DNA of 64,000 bases from assembly GCA_026008535.1 (NCBI GenBank), contig BRKX01000018.1, positions 47,795,588 through 47,859,587 on the forward strand, read 5' to 3'. This DNA is from Perilla frutescens. Its lineage: Eukaryota; Streptophyta; Magnoliopsida; Lamiales; Lamiaceae. The notes under the pieces were generated by a model. The model saw only the letters and a list, made by a program, of their open reading frames with translations, ran no database searches and was not told the DNA's origin. Made by a program: the position numbers and the translations under genes. This document shows positions 55,091 through 64,000 of this stretch, one piece after another (the first letter of the stretch is position 1; every line of letters starts with the position of its first letter).

Positions 55091-58000
55091 GACCGCTCAA
55101 AACTTGGGTTTCTGCCCAAGTTTCCTTCTCTTGCTCAAAATATGGTTTCACCCTCTGCCAATGACTCGAAATTCGAACCCATCTTTTGGGTTCACCAGAT
55201 CGATTGCTCCACTTGGGTATTGATGTTGCACCAGATAGGGGCCCATCTATTTTGACTTCAATTTTCCCGCATGCAATTTGAGCTTTGAGTTAAACACGAG
55301 CACCTTTTGCCCACAGAGCAACTGTTTGCCCCTTGCGAGTGCATCGTGATATCTCTTGGTCCTTTCTTTATACATCACGGCATTATCATAGGCCTCGGAC
55401 CTCAACTCTTCCAATTCTTGGATCTGCAGCTTCCTCTCAATTCCCGCGCATTCATTATTGAAATTCAACTTCTTGATTGCCCAAAATGCTTTATGCTCCA
55501 TTCCCACGGGCAAATTGCAATACTTTCCAAAAACCATCCTATAAGGAGACATCCCAATAGGTGTCTTGTAGGCTGTGCGATATGCCCACAAAGCATCTTC
55601 CAAGTGATTGCTCCAGTCTTTGCGCCTTGGTCCAACAACTTTCTCCAGAATATTTTTGATTTCCCTGTTTGAGACTTCTGCTTGTCCATTTGCCTGGGGG
55701 TGATATGCAGTAGTAACCTTGTGTGTGATCCCATACTTTACCATCATTTTCTTTATGACTGAGTTGCAGAAATGAGTCCCTTGATCACTGATCAGGACTT
55801 TGGGCATTCCGAAGTGACAGAACACATTTGCCCTCAGGAACTTCACCACTGTATTTGCATCATTCGTTGGAGTGGCTTTTGCCTCCACCCACTTGGACAC
55901 ATAATCTACAGCCAAGATAATGTAGAGATTATTACCTGAATTGGGAAATGGTCCCATGAAATCTATGCCCCATATGTCGAAGACTTCCACGGGCATGATA
56001 GGTGTTTGTAGCATAGCCTCCCGAATAGAAATATTTCCAGTCATCTGACAATTCTTGCACTTCTTCACAAATATATAAGCATCCCTGAATAGTGTAGGCC
56101 AGTAAAATCCTCCATCTAATACCTTCCTTGCCGTTCTACGTGGGCCAAAATGGCCTCCACATGCATTGTTATGGCAGAATTTTAAGATGTCTAGAACCTC
56201 ATCATCACTGACGCACCTCCTTATGACTTGATTAGTTCCAATTTTCCAAAGAGTTGGTGCTTCCCAGAGATAGAACCTGCACTCACGCTTCATCTTATTC
56301 CTTTGATAGTCACTCAAACCAACTGGAAACTGCCTTGCGACCAGGTAGTTCACTATGTCGGCAAACCATGGCTCCTTTGCTGTTTTGCCCGCAACCTCAT
56401 ACAAGTGCTCATTTGGAAAATTCTCAGTGATTTTCTCTTTGCTCTCAACCATCAGACGGCTGAGATGGTCTGCAACCAGGTTTTCTGCCCCAGTCTTGTC
56501 TTTGATCTGCACATCGAACTCTTGTAGGAGCAATATCCACCTTATGAGTCTCGGCTTTGACTCCTTCTTAGACAGTAGGTACCTTAGGGCTGCGTGATCC
56601 GTGTAAACAATCACTTGTGCCCCCAGTAGATAGAAACGGAACTTCTCAAAGGTGAACACTACTGCTAACAACTCCTTCTCCGTGGTGGTATAGTTGCGTT
56701 GCACGGCATTTAATGTCTTGGAGGCATAATAGATAACATAGCTCTCTTTGCCTCTTTTCTGACCCAAAACTGCTCCCACGGCAAATCCACTGGCATCACA
56801 CATCACCTCAAATGGTATTCCCCAATCCGGAGGTTGGATAATAGAGGAACACACTAACATATTCTGGAATGTATGAAAAGCTTTCTTGCAGTCATCATCA
56901 AAGTCAAATTTTACCTCCAATTGTAGTAGGTTTGTGAGTGGTTGACCAATCTTTGCGAAGTCCTTAATGAATCGACAATAGAAACCCGCATGGCCTAGAA
57001 ATGCTCGAATCTGCTTAACATTGATGGGATAGGGCAATTTGGCAATGATCTCCACTTTTGTTCTGTCCACCTCAATTCCTCGCTCGGATACTACATGTCC
57101 TAGCATGATTTCTTCTCTCACCATAAAGTGACACTTCTCATAATTCAACACCAAGTCTTTTTCCACACAGCGGCTCAGTACCTTGCTCAAATGATCAAGG
57201 CATTGATCAAAGCTATCTCCATAAACCGTGAAGTCGTCCATAAAGATCTCAATACAAGTCTCAAGCATATCAGAAAATATGCTCATCATGCACCGTTGGA
57301 ATGTGCCTGGAGCGTTGCAAAGGCCAAAAGACATCCTTCTGTAGGTAAATGTGCCAAAGGGGCAAGTGAATGTCATTTTACCTTGATCGTCTTGGGCCAC
57401 CACGATCTGCCTGTAACCAGAATACCCATCCAGAAAACAAAAGTACGATTTTCCCGCAAGCCTCTCCAACATTTGATCGATGAAAGGCAAAGAAAAATGA
57501 TCCTTCTTTGTGCTTGCTTTCAACTTGCGGTAGTCAATGCAAACTCTCCAGCCGGTCTGCAGTCTCATCTGAATAAGTTCCTTATTTTCATTCTCCACAA
57601 CTTGGATTCCAGACTTTTTGGGCACAATGTGAATAGGACTCACCCACTCACTGTCGGGCACAGGGAAGATAATGCCCATATCGAGTAGCTTTAGAATCTC
57701 CTTCAACACAGCTTCTTTCATCAAGGGATTCAGCTTCCTTTGGGGATCTTGCACTGGTTTTGCCCCTTCATCCAACTAGATCCGATGCGTGCAAATGGTG
57801 GAACTTATGCCCTTGATGTCGGCCAAGGTCCATCCAATTGCTTCATTGTGCATCTTCAATAGTGCTATCAACTTGACTTCCTGCTTCATGGTTAACGATG
57901 AACTGATTATAACTAGCAAATTCTCTCCTTCGCCTAAATAGGCATATTTGAGGTGATCGGGCAACTCCTTCAACTCCAGCTTGGGTGGCTTAATGATAGA

Positions 58001-59128
58001 CCGCACCAGTTTATCACCCTGCCTTGTTGTGGGCAAAGGCAGACGTGTATCCCTTGAAAAACTGGCTTCGATGTGATACAATTGCAGAATTGCCTCTTTA
58101 ATTTGCTTATCTTGTTCCTCTTCAGCATCCCAATCGATCTTACTATTTTGAAGTACCCACTCAAGTAGATCCTTTGCCAACAATCATGGCATTTCTTCTT
58201 GGATCATAGGCTCAAAAACGTCGATCAAATGTACACCCTCAGTGTCATTGAGGTACTTCATTGCCTCCATGATGTTGAAGGTAACTCTGTCTCCATCGAA
58301 CTCGCACGTTAATGTGCCCTTATCGACATCAATCTTCGTATGTGCCGTCTTCATGAATGGTCTGCCCAAAAGTATACATGCAGCCTTTGGATTGGTTTTG
58401 CCCATATCCAGCACATAGAAGTCTGCTGGGAAAATCAGGCTCTCCACTTTGATTAGGACATCTTCCAGCACTCCTTCGGGGTAAACATTGGAACGGTCAG
58501 CCAATTGAATAATGGTCCTTGTATCTTTGAGTGGTCCTAAGGTCAGCTCTTCAAATATGCTTAGGGGCATAACATTGATCGAGGCCCCTAAGTCGAGCAT
58601 AGCTCTCTCAACTCGAAGTCCTCCAATTTCACAGGGAATAAAGAACATCCCTGGGTCTCCACACTTTTCAAGCAGCTTCTTCTGCAATAATGCTGACACA
58701 TTTTCATTTACAACCACTTGTGCCTCCTCTGTGAATCTCACTTTCTTTGTACATAAGTCCTTCAGAAAACGGGCATATCGGGGCACCTGCCTGATTGTGT
58801 CCAGTAGGGGAACATTGATTTCCACTTTCTTGAAGATGTGCATTAGATCCCTATCCTCTGCTTCTTTTCTATTTCGCTTCATCCTTCTTGGAAATGGTAA
58901 AGGCACCTCGATCTCTTTTGGAATATTATTCTTCAAGATGGGTTTGGGCACAACTGCTTCTGGCTCGTCATTTGCCCGCAAATCTGCTTCCTCCTTTGTG
59001 GGCTCATCATCCCTGTGGGAATCATCCTCTGCAGTCTCTGGATATGGTGCAGGCAGTTGCCTTCCACTCTTCAGTGTTATTGCATTTACCCCAGCCTTTT
59101 TTTGTGGTTCTGTCTGTGAGGGCAGAAT
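55090..59128 (-). pseudogene. Athila-like pol: protease, RT, RNase H, integrase
   Basis: It continues in the gag frame. Protease DLGAS (MLDLGASINVMP, about 58590-58560) and the LGRPF block are followed by a linker, then RT with FMDD at about 57244-57233, RNase H (CDAS, YTDH, ADH), an H2C2 integrase finger (residues FCHNNACGGHFG to CKNC) and the DDE core (GIDF, SDQG, GQAE). The main 842-codon open stretch is 57775-55247. Stops: 58184, 57776, and TAG at 55247 where the family has tryptophan. Pol wording continues past it (GPYLVQHQYPSGAIDL), with another stop near 55150. The catalytic residues of all enzymes are present. Confidence 0.92.
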
Positions 59129-60496
59129 TCAGTTAGCTTTCTCCATCCTTGCGATTGCATCACTAATTTGGGATATTTGTCCTCCCAAATAGTTCAGTCC
59201 ATTCCTTGTCTCCTGCTCGAAGGCTTCTGATTTCTTTTGTACCTCCACCGTTTCATTCACAATCTTGTGAACCATGTCTGATAAAGATGGTCCTGCTGCG
59301 GGTGCAGGATAGTATGGTGCTGTCTGCCTCTGACTGTAGTTGGGGGAAAAATGATTGTGCCTCCTTCTGTGCCCTTCATCCATAGCGTTGATCATTTTTT
59401 CCTTCTCCTTCAATTGTGGACAATGGTCAGAATGGTGCCCCATCAATTCACATACCCCACAAATTCGCAAGGTATTAGCGAAAAACATTGTGATCATCTT
59501 CTCCATCTTGTTGCAGAGTTGTTCGATTCGATCATCAGTTGCAGACACAGAGATAGTTTTGTCTGCAGCGGCAACACTTGTTCTTTCATATGAATCATCT
59601 CTGTTCTCCTCGGCCATTTCTCCAATAAGTATTAGAGCTTCAGCTGCCCTCTTGTTCAGGATGGATCCTCCGTATGCTGCATTCAGTAGGGCTCGGTCCT
59701 CGCTTCTCAACCCCGAGACAAAGTAGTTCACCAGGTCATGATCTGGAATCTGGTGATGTGGGTATTTCGAGAGCAATTGCTTGAAACGCTCCCAGTAGTC
59801 GTAAAAGCTCTCGTGGGGACCAGCCCTTGCGGTTGAAATCTTCTTTCTCATGCTTTGCACTCTTGATGTGGGGAAGTATTTTTCCAGAAATTTTTGCTGG
59901 AGTTGACTCCAGTTGGTTACACTCCTGGCAGGAATAGTGTATAACCATTCTCGAGCTCCGTCCTGCAAGGTGAAAGGAAAAGAAACCAGACAAATGTATT
60001 CGCCTGTCCCATTAGCTCGTGTGCGTTGCGTCTCACATGCCATCTCAAAATCTTGTAGATGTCGTTGTGGATCCTCTCCTGGATGGTCATGGAATTTGGG
60101 TAAAATCGAGATGAAGTTTGCCCTTAGCTCCAAGTTACCAGTAGTTGTGGGCAAAACGATGCCCGTGGGACACATGTTCATAGTTTGAGGGAAACTCAGC
60201 TGCCTCAAAGTAAGGGTGTGCAGTGGTGGTCTTTGTTGTTCTTCTTCCTCATGGTTTGATATCTGATCGTCCTCCATCTCTTCTTCGGAATAGAGTGGAT
60301 TGACATTGCTTGTCTCAGCTTGTTCGTTGCTTGCCTGACTTTCTCCGCCTGAAGTCAAATCGTCACTGGATCCCTCAGTTTGATTCTCCTCCTGCAGCCT
60401 TTTCAAAAATGCCCTAGCTTGTGCCCTTCTTGCCCTCGCTGACCTCTCTATCTCCGGATCGTAGAGTAAATCTCCTCCGCGGTTAGAACGAAGCAT
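59129..60496 (-). CDS. Athila-like Gag
   Basis: A real ATG at 60496 opens 455 codons ending in TGA. After an acidic N-terminal region comes the capsid-type domain (ELRANFISILPKFHDHPGED, EWLYTIPARSVTNWSQLQQKF, ESFYDYWERFKQLLSKYP) at about residues 125-290. A zinc knuckle (CGVCELMGHHSDHCP) lies at about residues 347-361, followed by a short coiled tail. Gag packages the element RNA in cytoplasmic particles. The TGA lies in frame with pol, so it could be a genuine gag terminator with readthrough or a later mutation. The ORF is otherwise intact. Confidence 0.88.
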   Translation of the reverse strand: MLRSNRGGDLLYDPEIERSARARRAQARAFLKRLQEENQTEGSSDDLTSGGESQASNEQAETSNVNPLYSEEEMEDDQISNHEEEEQQRPPLHTLTLRQLSFPQTMNMCPTGIVLPTTTGNLELRANFISILPKFHDHPGEDPQRHLQDFEMACETQRTRANGTGEYICLVSFPFTLQDGAREWLYTIPARSVTNWSQLQQKFLEKYFPTSRVQSMRKKISTARAGPHESFYDYWERFKQLLSKYPHHQIPDHDLVNYFVSGLRSEDRALLNAAYGGSILNKRAAEALILIGEMAEENRDDSYERTSVAAADKTISVSATDDRIEQLCNKMEKMITMFFANTLRICGVCELMGHHSDHCPQLKEKEKMINAMDEGHRRRHNHFSPNYSQRQTAPYYPAPAAGPSLSDMVHKIVNETVEVQKKSEAFEQETRNGLNYLGGQISQISDAIARMEKAN

Positions 60497-60540
60497 TTAC
60501 TAAGGTAAAATAGTAAATAGATAGAAAAGTGCGCTTACAC

Positions 60541-60558
60541 TCCCCGGCAACGGCGCCA
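60541..60558 (-). other. primer binding site for tRNA-Asp
   Basis: The minus strand reads TGGCGCCGTTGCCGGGGA five bases inside the 5' LTR. This complements the 3' end of plant aspartate tRNA, the usual primer of Athila/Tat-type elements. Confidence 0.9.
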
Positions 60559-60563
60559 ATTTT

Positions 60564-62161
60564 TGGCACACCGTCGTTTTAGTGTGCAAAAATACACTTG
60601 CGGGCAAATCATCCACAAATGCTTAATCTGCCCTCAACGGCTAGTATAGCTAGTCAAGACGGATGTCGATCCCACGAGGAGTGTTTATAACCTTCTGTCT
60701 TTTCTTAGTTTTGGTTTGGGTCTTCAGTGTCACTCTAAAAACCTTGCTAATAAACTTAAACTAACCAAATGCTGAAAAGGAAATCACAAGAGAAAATATC
60801 AGTAATAAAAGTGTTCAAGTCAAAGCATCAAGTCATTCGGTAGGTATGCGCAATCCCAGGCAAAACACATGTAATTACCACTACTACCCGTTGTGCCCAC
60901 ACTAGCAGAAAGATCAAAAATTGAATCCCTATGGCCAAATATGGGTAATTGTCACTTTGAGGGTTAACCGGTTATAAGAAATGGATACGATCGGCCACTC
61001 TCCAATCACTTCTTACATTATATCATCTAGATGATACGATCGGCACCTAGGGACCTAACTATACAAGAACCTAATGAGAGAATCACACAAAGGTTTTGCA
61101 AGCATAGCAGCTTTGAGGGCAAAAGCGACCCGATTCTAGTAGGTTTGACACGGTCTTGTGCCTGCATATACTACTCAATCTTAACTACCAAGGCTGTCAC
61201 CCCCGGACTTGTTACTATGCGGGTATCGAGGCATGGGTCACCTATACACTCCCACGTAACTAACACTAGTACCAGTTAATTAGAAATGCGCGTTTTCATC
61301 TCCAACCACCCTTTACCTATGTCTAAGTGAAAAACAAGTTAAGATTGTGAACCCTTAAGGCGTTAAAGTCCGATTACCTCATGCACATATTCTACCCTTA
61401 GACCATTACTTTGACTTGAACAGTGGATACTTAGCCACTAAACATAGAAACGGAAGTAAAAGAAATGAATAAAGACATCTTACTTGGAAAGGAAATAATT
61501 CGATTAACTCCTGGGCCCAACCCAGTTTTGCCAACAAAACAACTGAACTACCTTTCTGCGGGCAAACCGCCAGCTTCAGGCAGACAGAATATCCAGAAAC
61601 TAAACTAAATAAGAAAACAGTAAATTGTATCTTGAAGTGCGAAATTGAGTATCTGGAACGTCGCCCCCAATATGAAAACAGATAAAAGTATTTATAGCAA
61701 CTGAATTAAGGCTTCAAGCAGCCCAGATTTCACCCACGCAGGGGTTCTTGCACTCCTCCACTTCCTCCTCTTTATGCTCCATGTTCTTCCTTGATTTTAG
61801 GAGTGGTAGCAACAAACCCTAGCGTCTCCAGCAGCTTTCTGATGTCCCCACTTCCTTCCCAACATGCTTAGACCTCCCCAAGACTCGGAACTGACCGCCA
61901 CATCACCTCCACGTGCATATAGGAGCTGGCCCGCGATTCTGTTGCGCAATTCTCGCAACAACTTTGACTGGGTCATCGGCAGGCAAATCAATCCTTTGTG
62001 CCCTCAGCATAAATAGCACCTGTCTGTGCCTATTGTGGTGGTTTTGTGCCCTCAGCCTCCTGCAATCACCTTTACCCCCAAAACTAGACTAGACTCTATA
62101 CTAGACACTTAAAAAGGGTGTAAAAAGATAAAAGAAAAGGCACGAATTTGAGTCTTCATCA
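60564..62161 (-). repeat. Athila-like 5' LTR
   Basis: Plus-strand ends TGGCACACCGTCG and GAGTCTTCATCA, 1598 bp. Differences from the left LTR are scattered single bases, densest in the first 200 bases, plus a one-base length change there. Confidence 0.95.
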
Positions 62162-62166
62162 TTCCC

Positions 62167-63871
62167 CTAGGCTAAGCTGCTCTAACCATCTCGAGATTCA
62201 ATCCTTCACCTTCCTCGTAAGTCACGCAAATCCTACAAGGATCGATCTTCGACTCAGAACGACTACTATATTTTCAGAAATTATTCTACTGTAATCCGAG
62301 CTATTATTTAATTTTATTCTTTTTAGAAATAGATTGCGCGACTCTAAAGACCTTGAATAATTCTGACGAAAAAGGAAATGAATTCCAAAATTTTATTCCT
62401 GATTTATTGGGACCAACTGAGGTCTCTTTTCAAAACTTGTCATTTTAATCGATTTTTATCAGATTTGTACCACGACACTTTTTAACCGTTCAAAAATTAT
62501 GAAAATATTCAGGGACCATACTATATATGTCAAAATTGTAGTCTGAGAGTTTTAGAATTTTTCAATAACACATGCTCCCGGTTCAAAAATAACTGCTTAA
62601 ATTAAATAATCGAGATTTTTCAGAACTCATCCAAAAATTACAAAATTCGACGGGCATATAGGAAATATTATTTCGAGCAACTTTCTTGCACAAACTTTTT
62701 CAATTTGAGGAGCCGAAAGGGCCTGAATTTAACAAAATAGTGGCAGATCGGTTCTTTTATTTATGCAAGTTTTCCGGCTATTTCACCAGTTTCCGGCGGT
62801 CGGACGGGAACGCTCTCAACATACGAAATGTAGTACACATTTAAATACACGACATATTAAAATTTGGGCTAAAAGGACAAGAAATGGACCGATACGATAG
62901 CAACGCGACGTGGAAACAACGTCGCCATTTTCCGGCGACATGGCTACAGCTCCGGCGATGTCGACGGCGGCAGTAGGATGGTGGTGGTTGGCAGCTGCAG
63001 CGGCGTGGTGGTTGGCAGCTGCAGCGGCAGCTTCCTCCTCTCTCTCTCTTCTCTCTCTCTTTTTCGGATCTCTCTCTCTCGGCACTCTTCTCTCTTTTCT
63101 TCTTTTTCTTTCTTTATCTAATCTCTCTCACTCTCTCCACTTTATCTCACTCTCTCTAATATAATATAAATGGGGGGAATTGATAAGGATCAACCGGGTG
63201 GGGGGAAATTACAGATATCTATTAGGATATTTATTAGGATATTTAATATAATATTAAAAAATTTACCTTTTGGACTCAACTAAAAGTTGTTTTATTTTAC
63301 TAGGACGTTCAATTGATCTCGCATTATAAATATAAAAATATCGGGAGGTTCATTGGCTCATTTCCTATTTAATGAACTTAAAATGGTATGCCGAAAATAT
63401 TATTGGATAATCGAACGAGAAAAGATTCATTTTCAAATTAACTAGAAATCACCATTTATTTACCAAAAATATTGTTTGAAGTTCGTTTGATCTTTGATTA
63501 AAAATCCGTGGACACCGACGGATTCCTTGGATCGTTTCCTATTGAAAAACTCTGACGAGTCAAGTCTCGGGATGTCACAAATATTTCCGATTAAATTAAA
63601 AATTATTATTCACGTTCTCTTTGACTGTTGGGGTTTTGATTGACCTCAAATTAAAATTTTAAAAGTACCATTGAAGTTCTCAGGTCATTCTATTTCCACG
63701 AAAATTATTATTGACCACACGTCAAAAATAATTAAATGATTTTCCAATTAAATAACACCTAAAGTCGTGTCTTATAATAGTTTAACTGCTATGAAGCCCT
63801 AATCTCTTCCATTAATCTCTTAATGGCAATTAAGCTCTAAATAAAATATTCTGAAGATACGGGGCGTTACA
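62167..63871 (-). repeat. right (5') LTR of the gag-pol-less element, second part
   Basis: It resumes the LTR after the Athila-like insertion at CCTAGGCTAAGC (ttccc at 62162-62166 is the duplicated target) and ends ACGGGGCGTTACA. It matches 43770-45464. Confidence 0.92.
62981..63028. repeat. 24 bp tandem duplication in the right LTR
   Basis: The unit gtggtggttggcagctgcag plus cggc occurs twice, whereas the left LTR has one copy. It adds 24 bases and arose after the two LTRs separated, or was lost from the left one. Confidence 0.85.
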
Positions 63872-63876
63872 ATGGG

Positions 63877-64000
63877 AGTCAGGACCACTATACATACACA
63901 ATCGTAGCCGCTGATTACCAGTTGAATTGGATCGACCTTGACAGCCGTCGATCTTATTACTTCTTTTGTGTTTTCTTTCAGCTTGCATAGCAAGTCTTTT
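63877..64000 (+). repeat. copia 3' LTR, right part (continues past window)
   Basis: It resumes with GAGTCAGGACCACTATAC, matching 38332 onward in the 5' LTR, and then adds GATCTTATTACTTCTTTTGTG, which the truncated 5' LTR lacks. The bases atggg before it (63872-63876) are the target duplication of the inserted element. Confidence 0.9.

Larger units (their letters stand above)
49638..62161 (-). mobile_element. Athila-like Ty3/gypsy element, complete, TSD TTCCC
   Basis: Two LTRs of equal length (1598 bp) enclose, on the minus strand, a tRNA-Asp primer binding site, gag, protease, RT, RNase H, integrase, a long third ORF and a polypurine tract. The duplication ttccc is at 49633-49637 and 62162-62166. 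Total length is 12,524 bp. LTR differences are a few percent by eye. It is the innermost and hence youngest element on the right. Several stops make it non-autonomous, but reading frames are kept throughout. Confidence 0.95.
42509..63871 (-). mobile_element. gypsy-type LTR element without gag-pol, itself interrupted
   Basis: Two related LTRs (left 42509-45464; right 48375-49637 plus 62167-63871) enclose only 2.9 kb. PBS and polypurine tract are intact, but no gag, protease, RT or integrase can be read. The flanks atgag and atggg agree at four of five bases. The 5' LTR of the host copia shows the unbroken target (GCATGCATGGGAGTCAGG), which proves both borders. It is probably non-autonomous and was moved by enzymes of a relative such as the element at 13935. 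Confidence 0.88.
38162..64000 (+). mobile_element. Ty1/copia element, 3' LTR split by nested gypsy and Athila-like elements
   Basis: The 5' LTR (truncated), half of gag, protease, integrase, RT, RNase H, polypurine tract and 3' LTR follow each other on the plus strand. The 3' LTR is broken at 42508 and resumes at 63877 after a 21.4 kb insertion; the end of the element is beyond the window. The order protease-integrase-RT-RNase H is the copia order. Confidence 0.9.

Noticed and set aside
1..64000. CRISPR arrays, rRNA, tRNA genes, bacterial operons or organellar genes
   Set aside because: None seen; short repeats here are microsatellites, LTRs or tandem duplications, and the tRNA-like sequences are only primer binding sites of retrotransposons.

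Overview
This is a stretch of nuclear DNA from a flowering plant, probably a eudicot. The evidence is a very AT-rich background, plant-type Ty3/gypsy chromovirus, Athila and Ty1/copia retrotransposons, plant-type Helitron ends, a DUF247 relic and a WEE1-like kinase exon. I see no intact host gene, no tRNA or rRNA gene and no CRISPR. The species cannot be named from this window. Almost all of the window is nested transposable elements.

Layout. (1) 1-5304: the 3' part of a plus-strand Tekay-like chromovirus with a 2.84 kb 3' LTR. (2) 5305-7191: a worn-out second gypsy relic of a different clade. (3) 7192-~8090: a truncated minus-strand copia piece with a 209 bp LTR. (4) ~8085-8834: a DUF247 pseudogene split by a MITE. 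(5) 8856-12068: AT-rich intergenic DNA with a Mutator-type MITE that has a perfect 9 bp target duplication. (6) 12069-26403: a non-autonomous Helitron (minus) that received a complete gypsy element (13935-24823, TSD ATTAT). (7) 26404-27094: host sequence. (8) 27095-36538: a second Helitron (minus), which contains a solo LTR (30850-36135, TSD GGTAT), which in turn contains another solo LTR (32740-35582). (9) 36539-38161: host sequence with a WEE1-like last exon and a diverged copy of the Helitron-2 target site without the insertion. (10) 38162-64000+: a plus-strand copia element. Its 3' LTR is split by a gypsy-type element without gag-pol (42509-63871), whose own right LTR is split by a 12.5 kb Athila-like element (49638-62161, TSD TTCCC).

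Coding content. All coding regions belong to mobile elements or are relics. The full-length gypsy element keeps one gag-pol frame of about 1,500 codons with six in-frame stops and no frameshift; its protease aspartate and zinc-knuckle histidine are also lost. The Athila-like element keeps gag, protease, RT, RNase H, integrase and a long ORF in the env-like position, each with only a few stops. The least expected intact reading frame is a 225-codon ORF in the leader of the full-length gypsy element, between the primer binding site and gag.

Insertion order can be read from the nesting. Copia is older than the gag-pol-less gypsy element, which is older than the Athila-like element. Each Helitron is older than the LTR elements inside it. 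All coordinates, repeats and motifs were read by eye; no alignment or database search was run.
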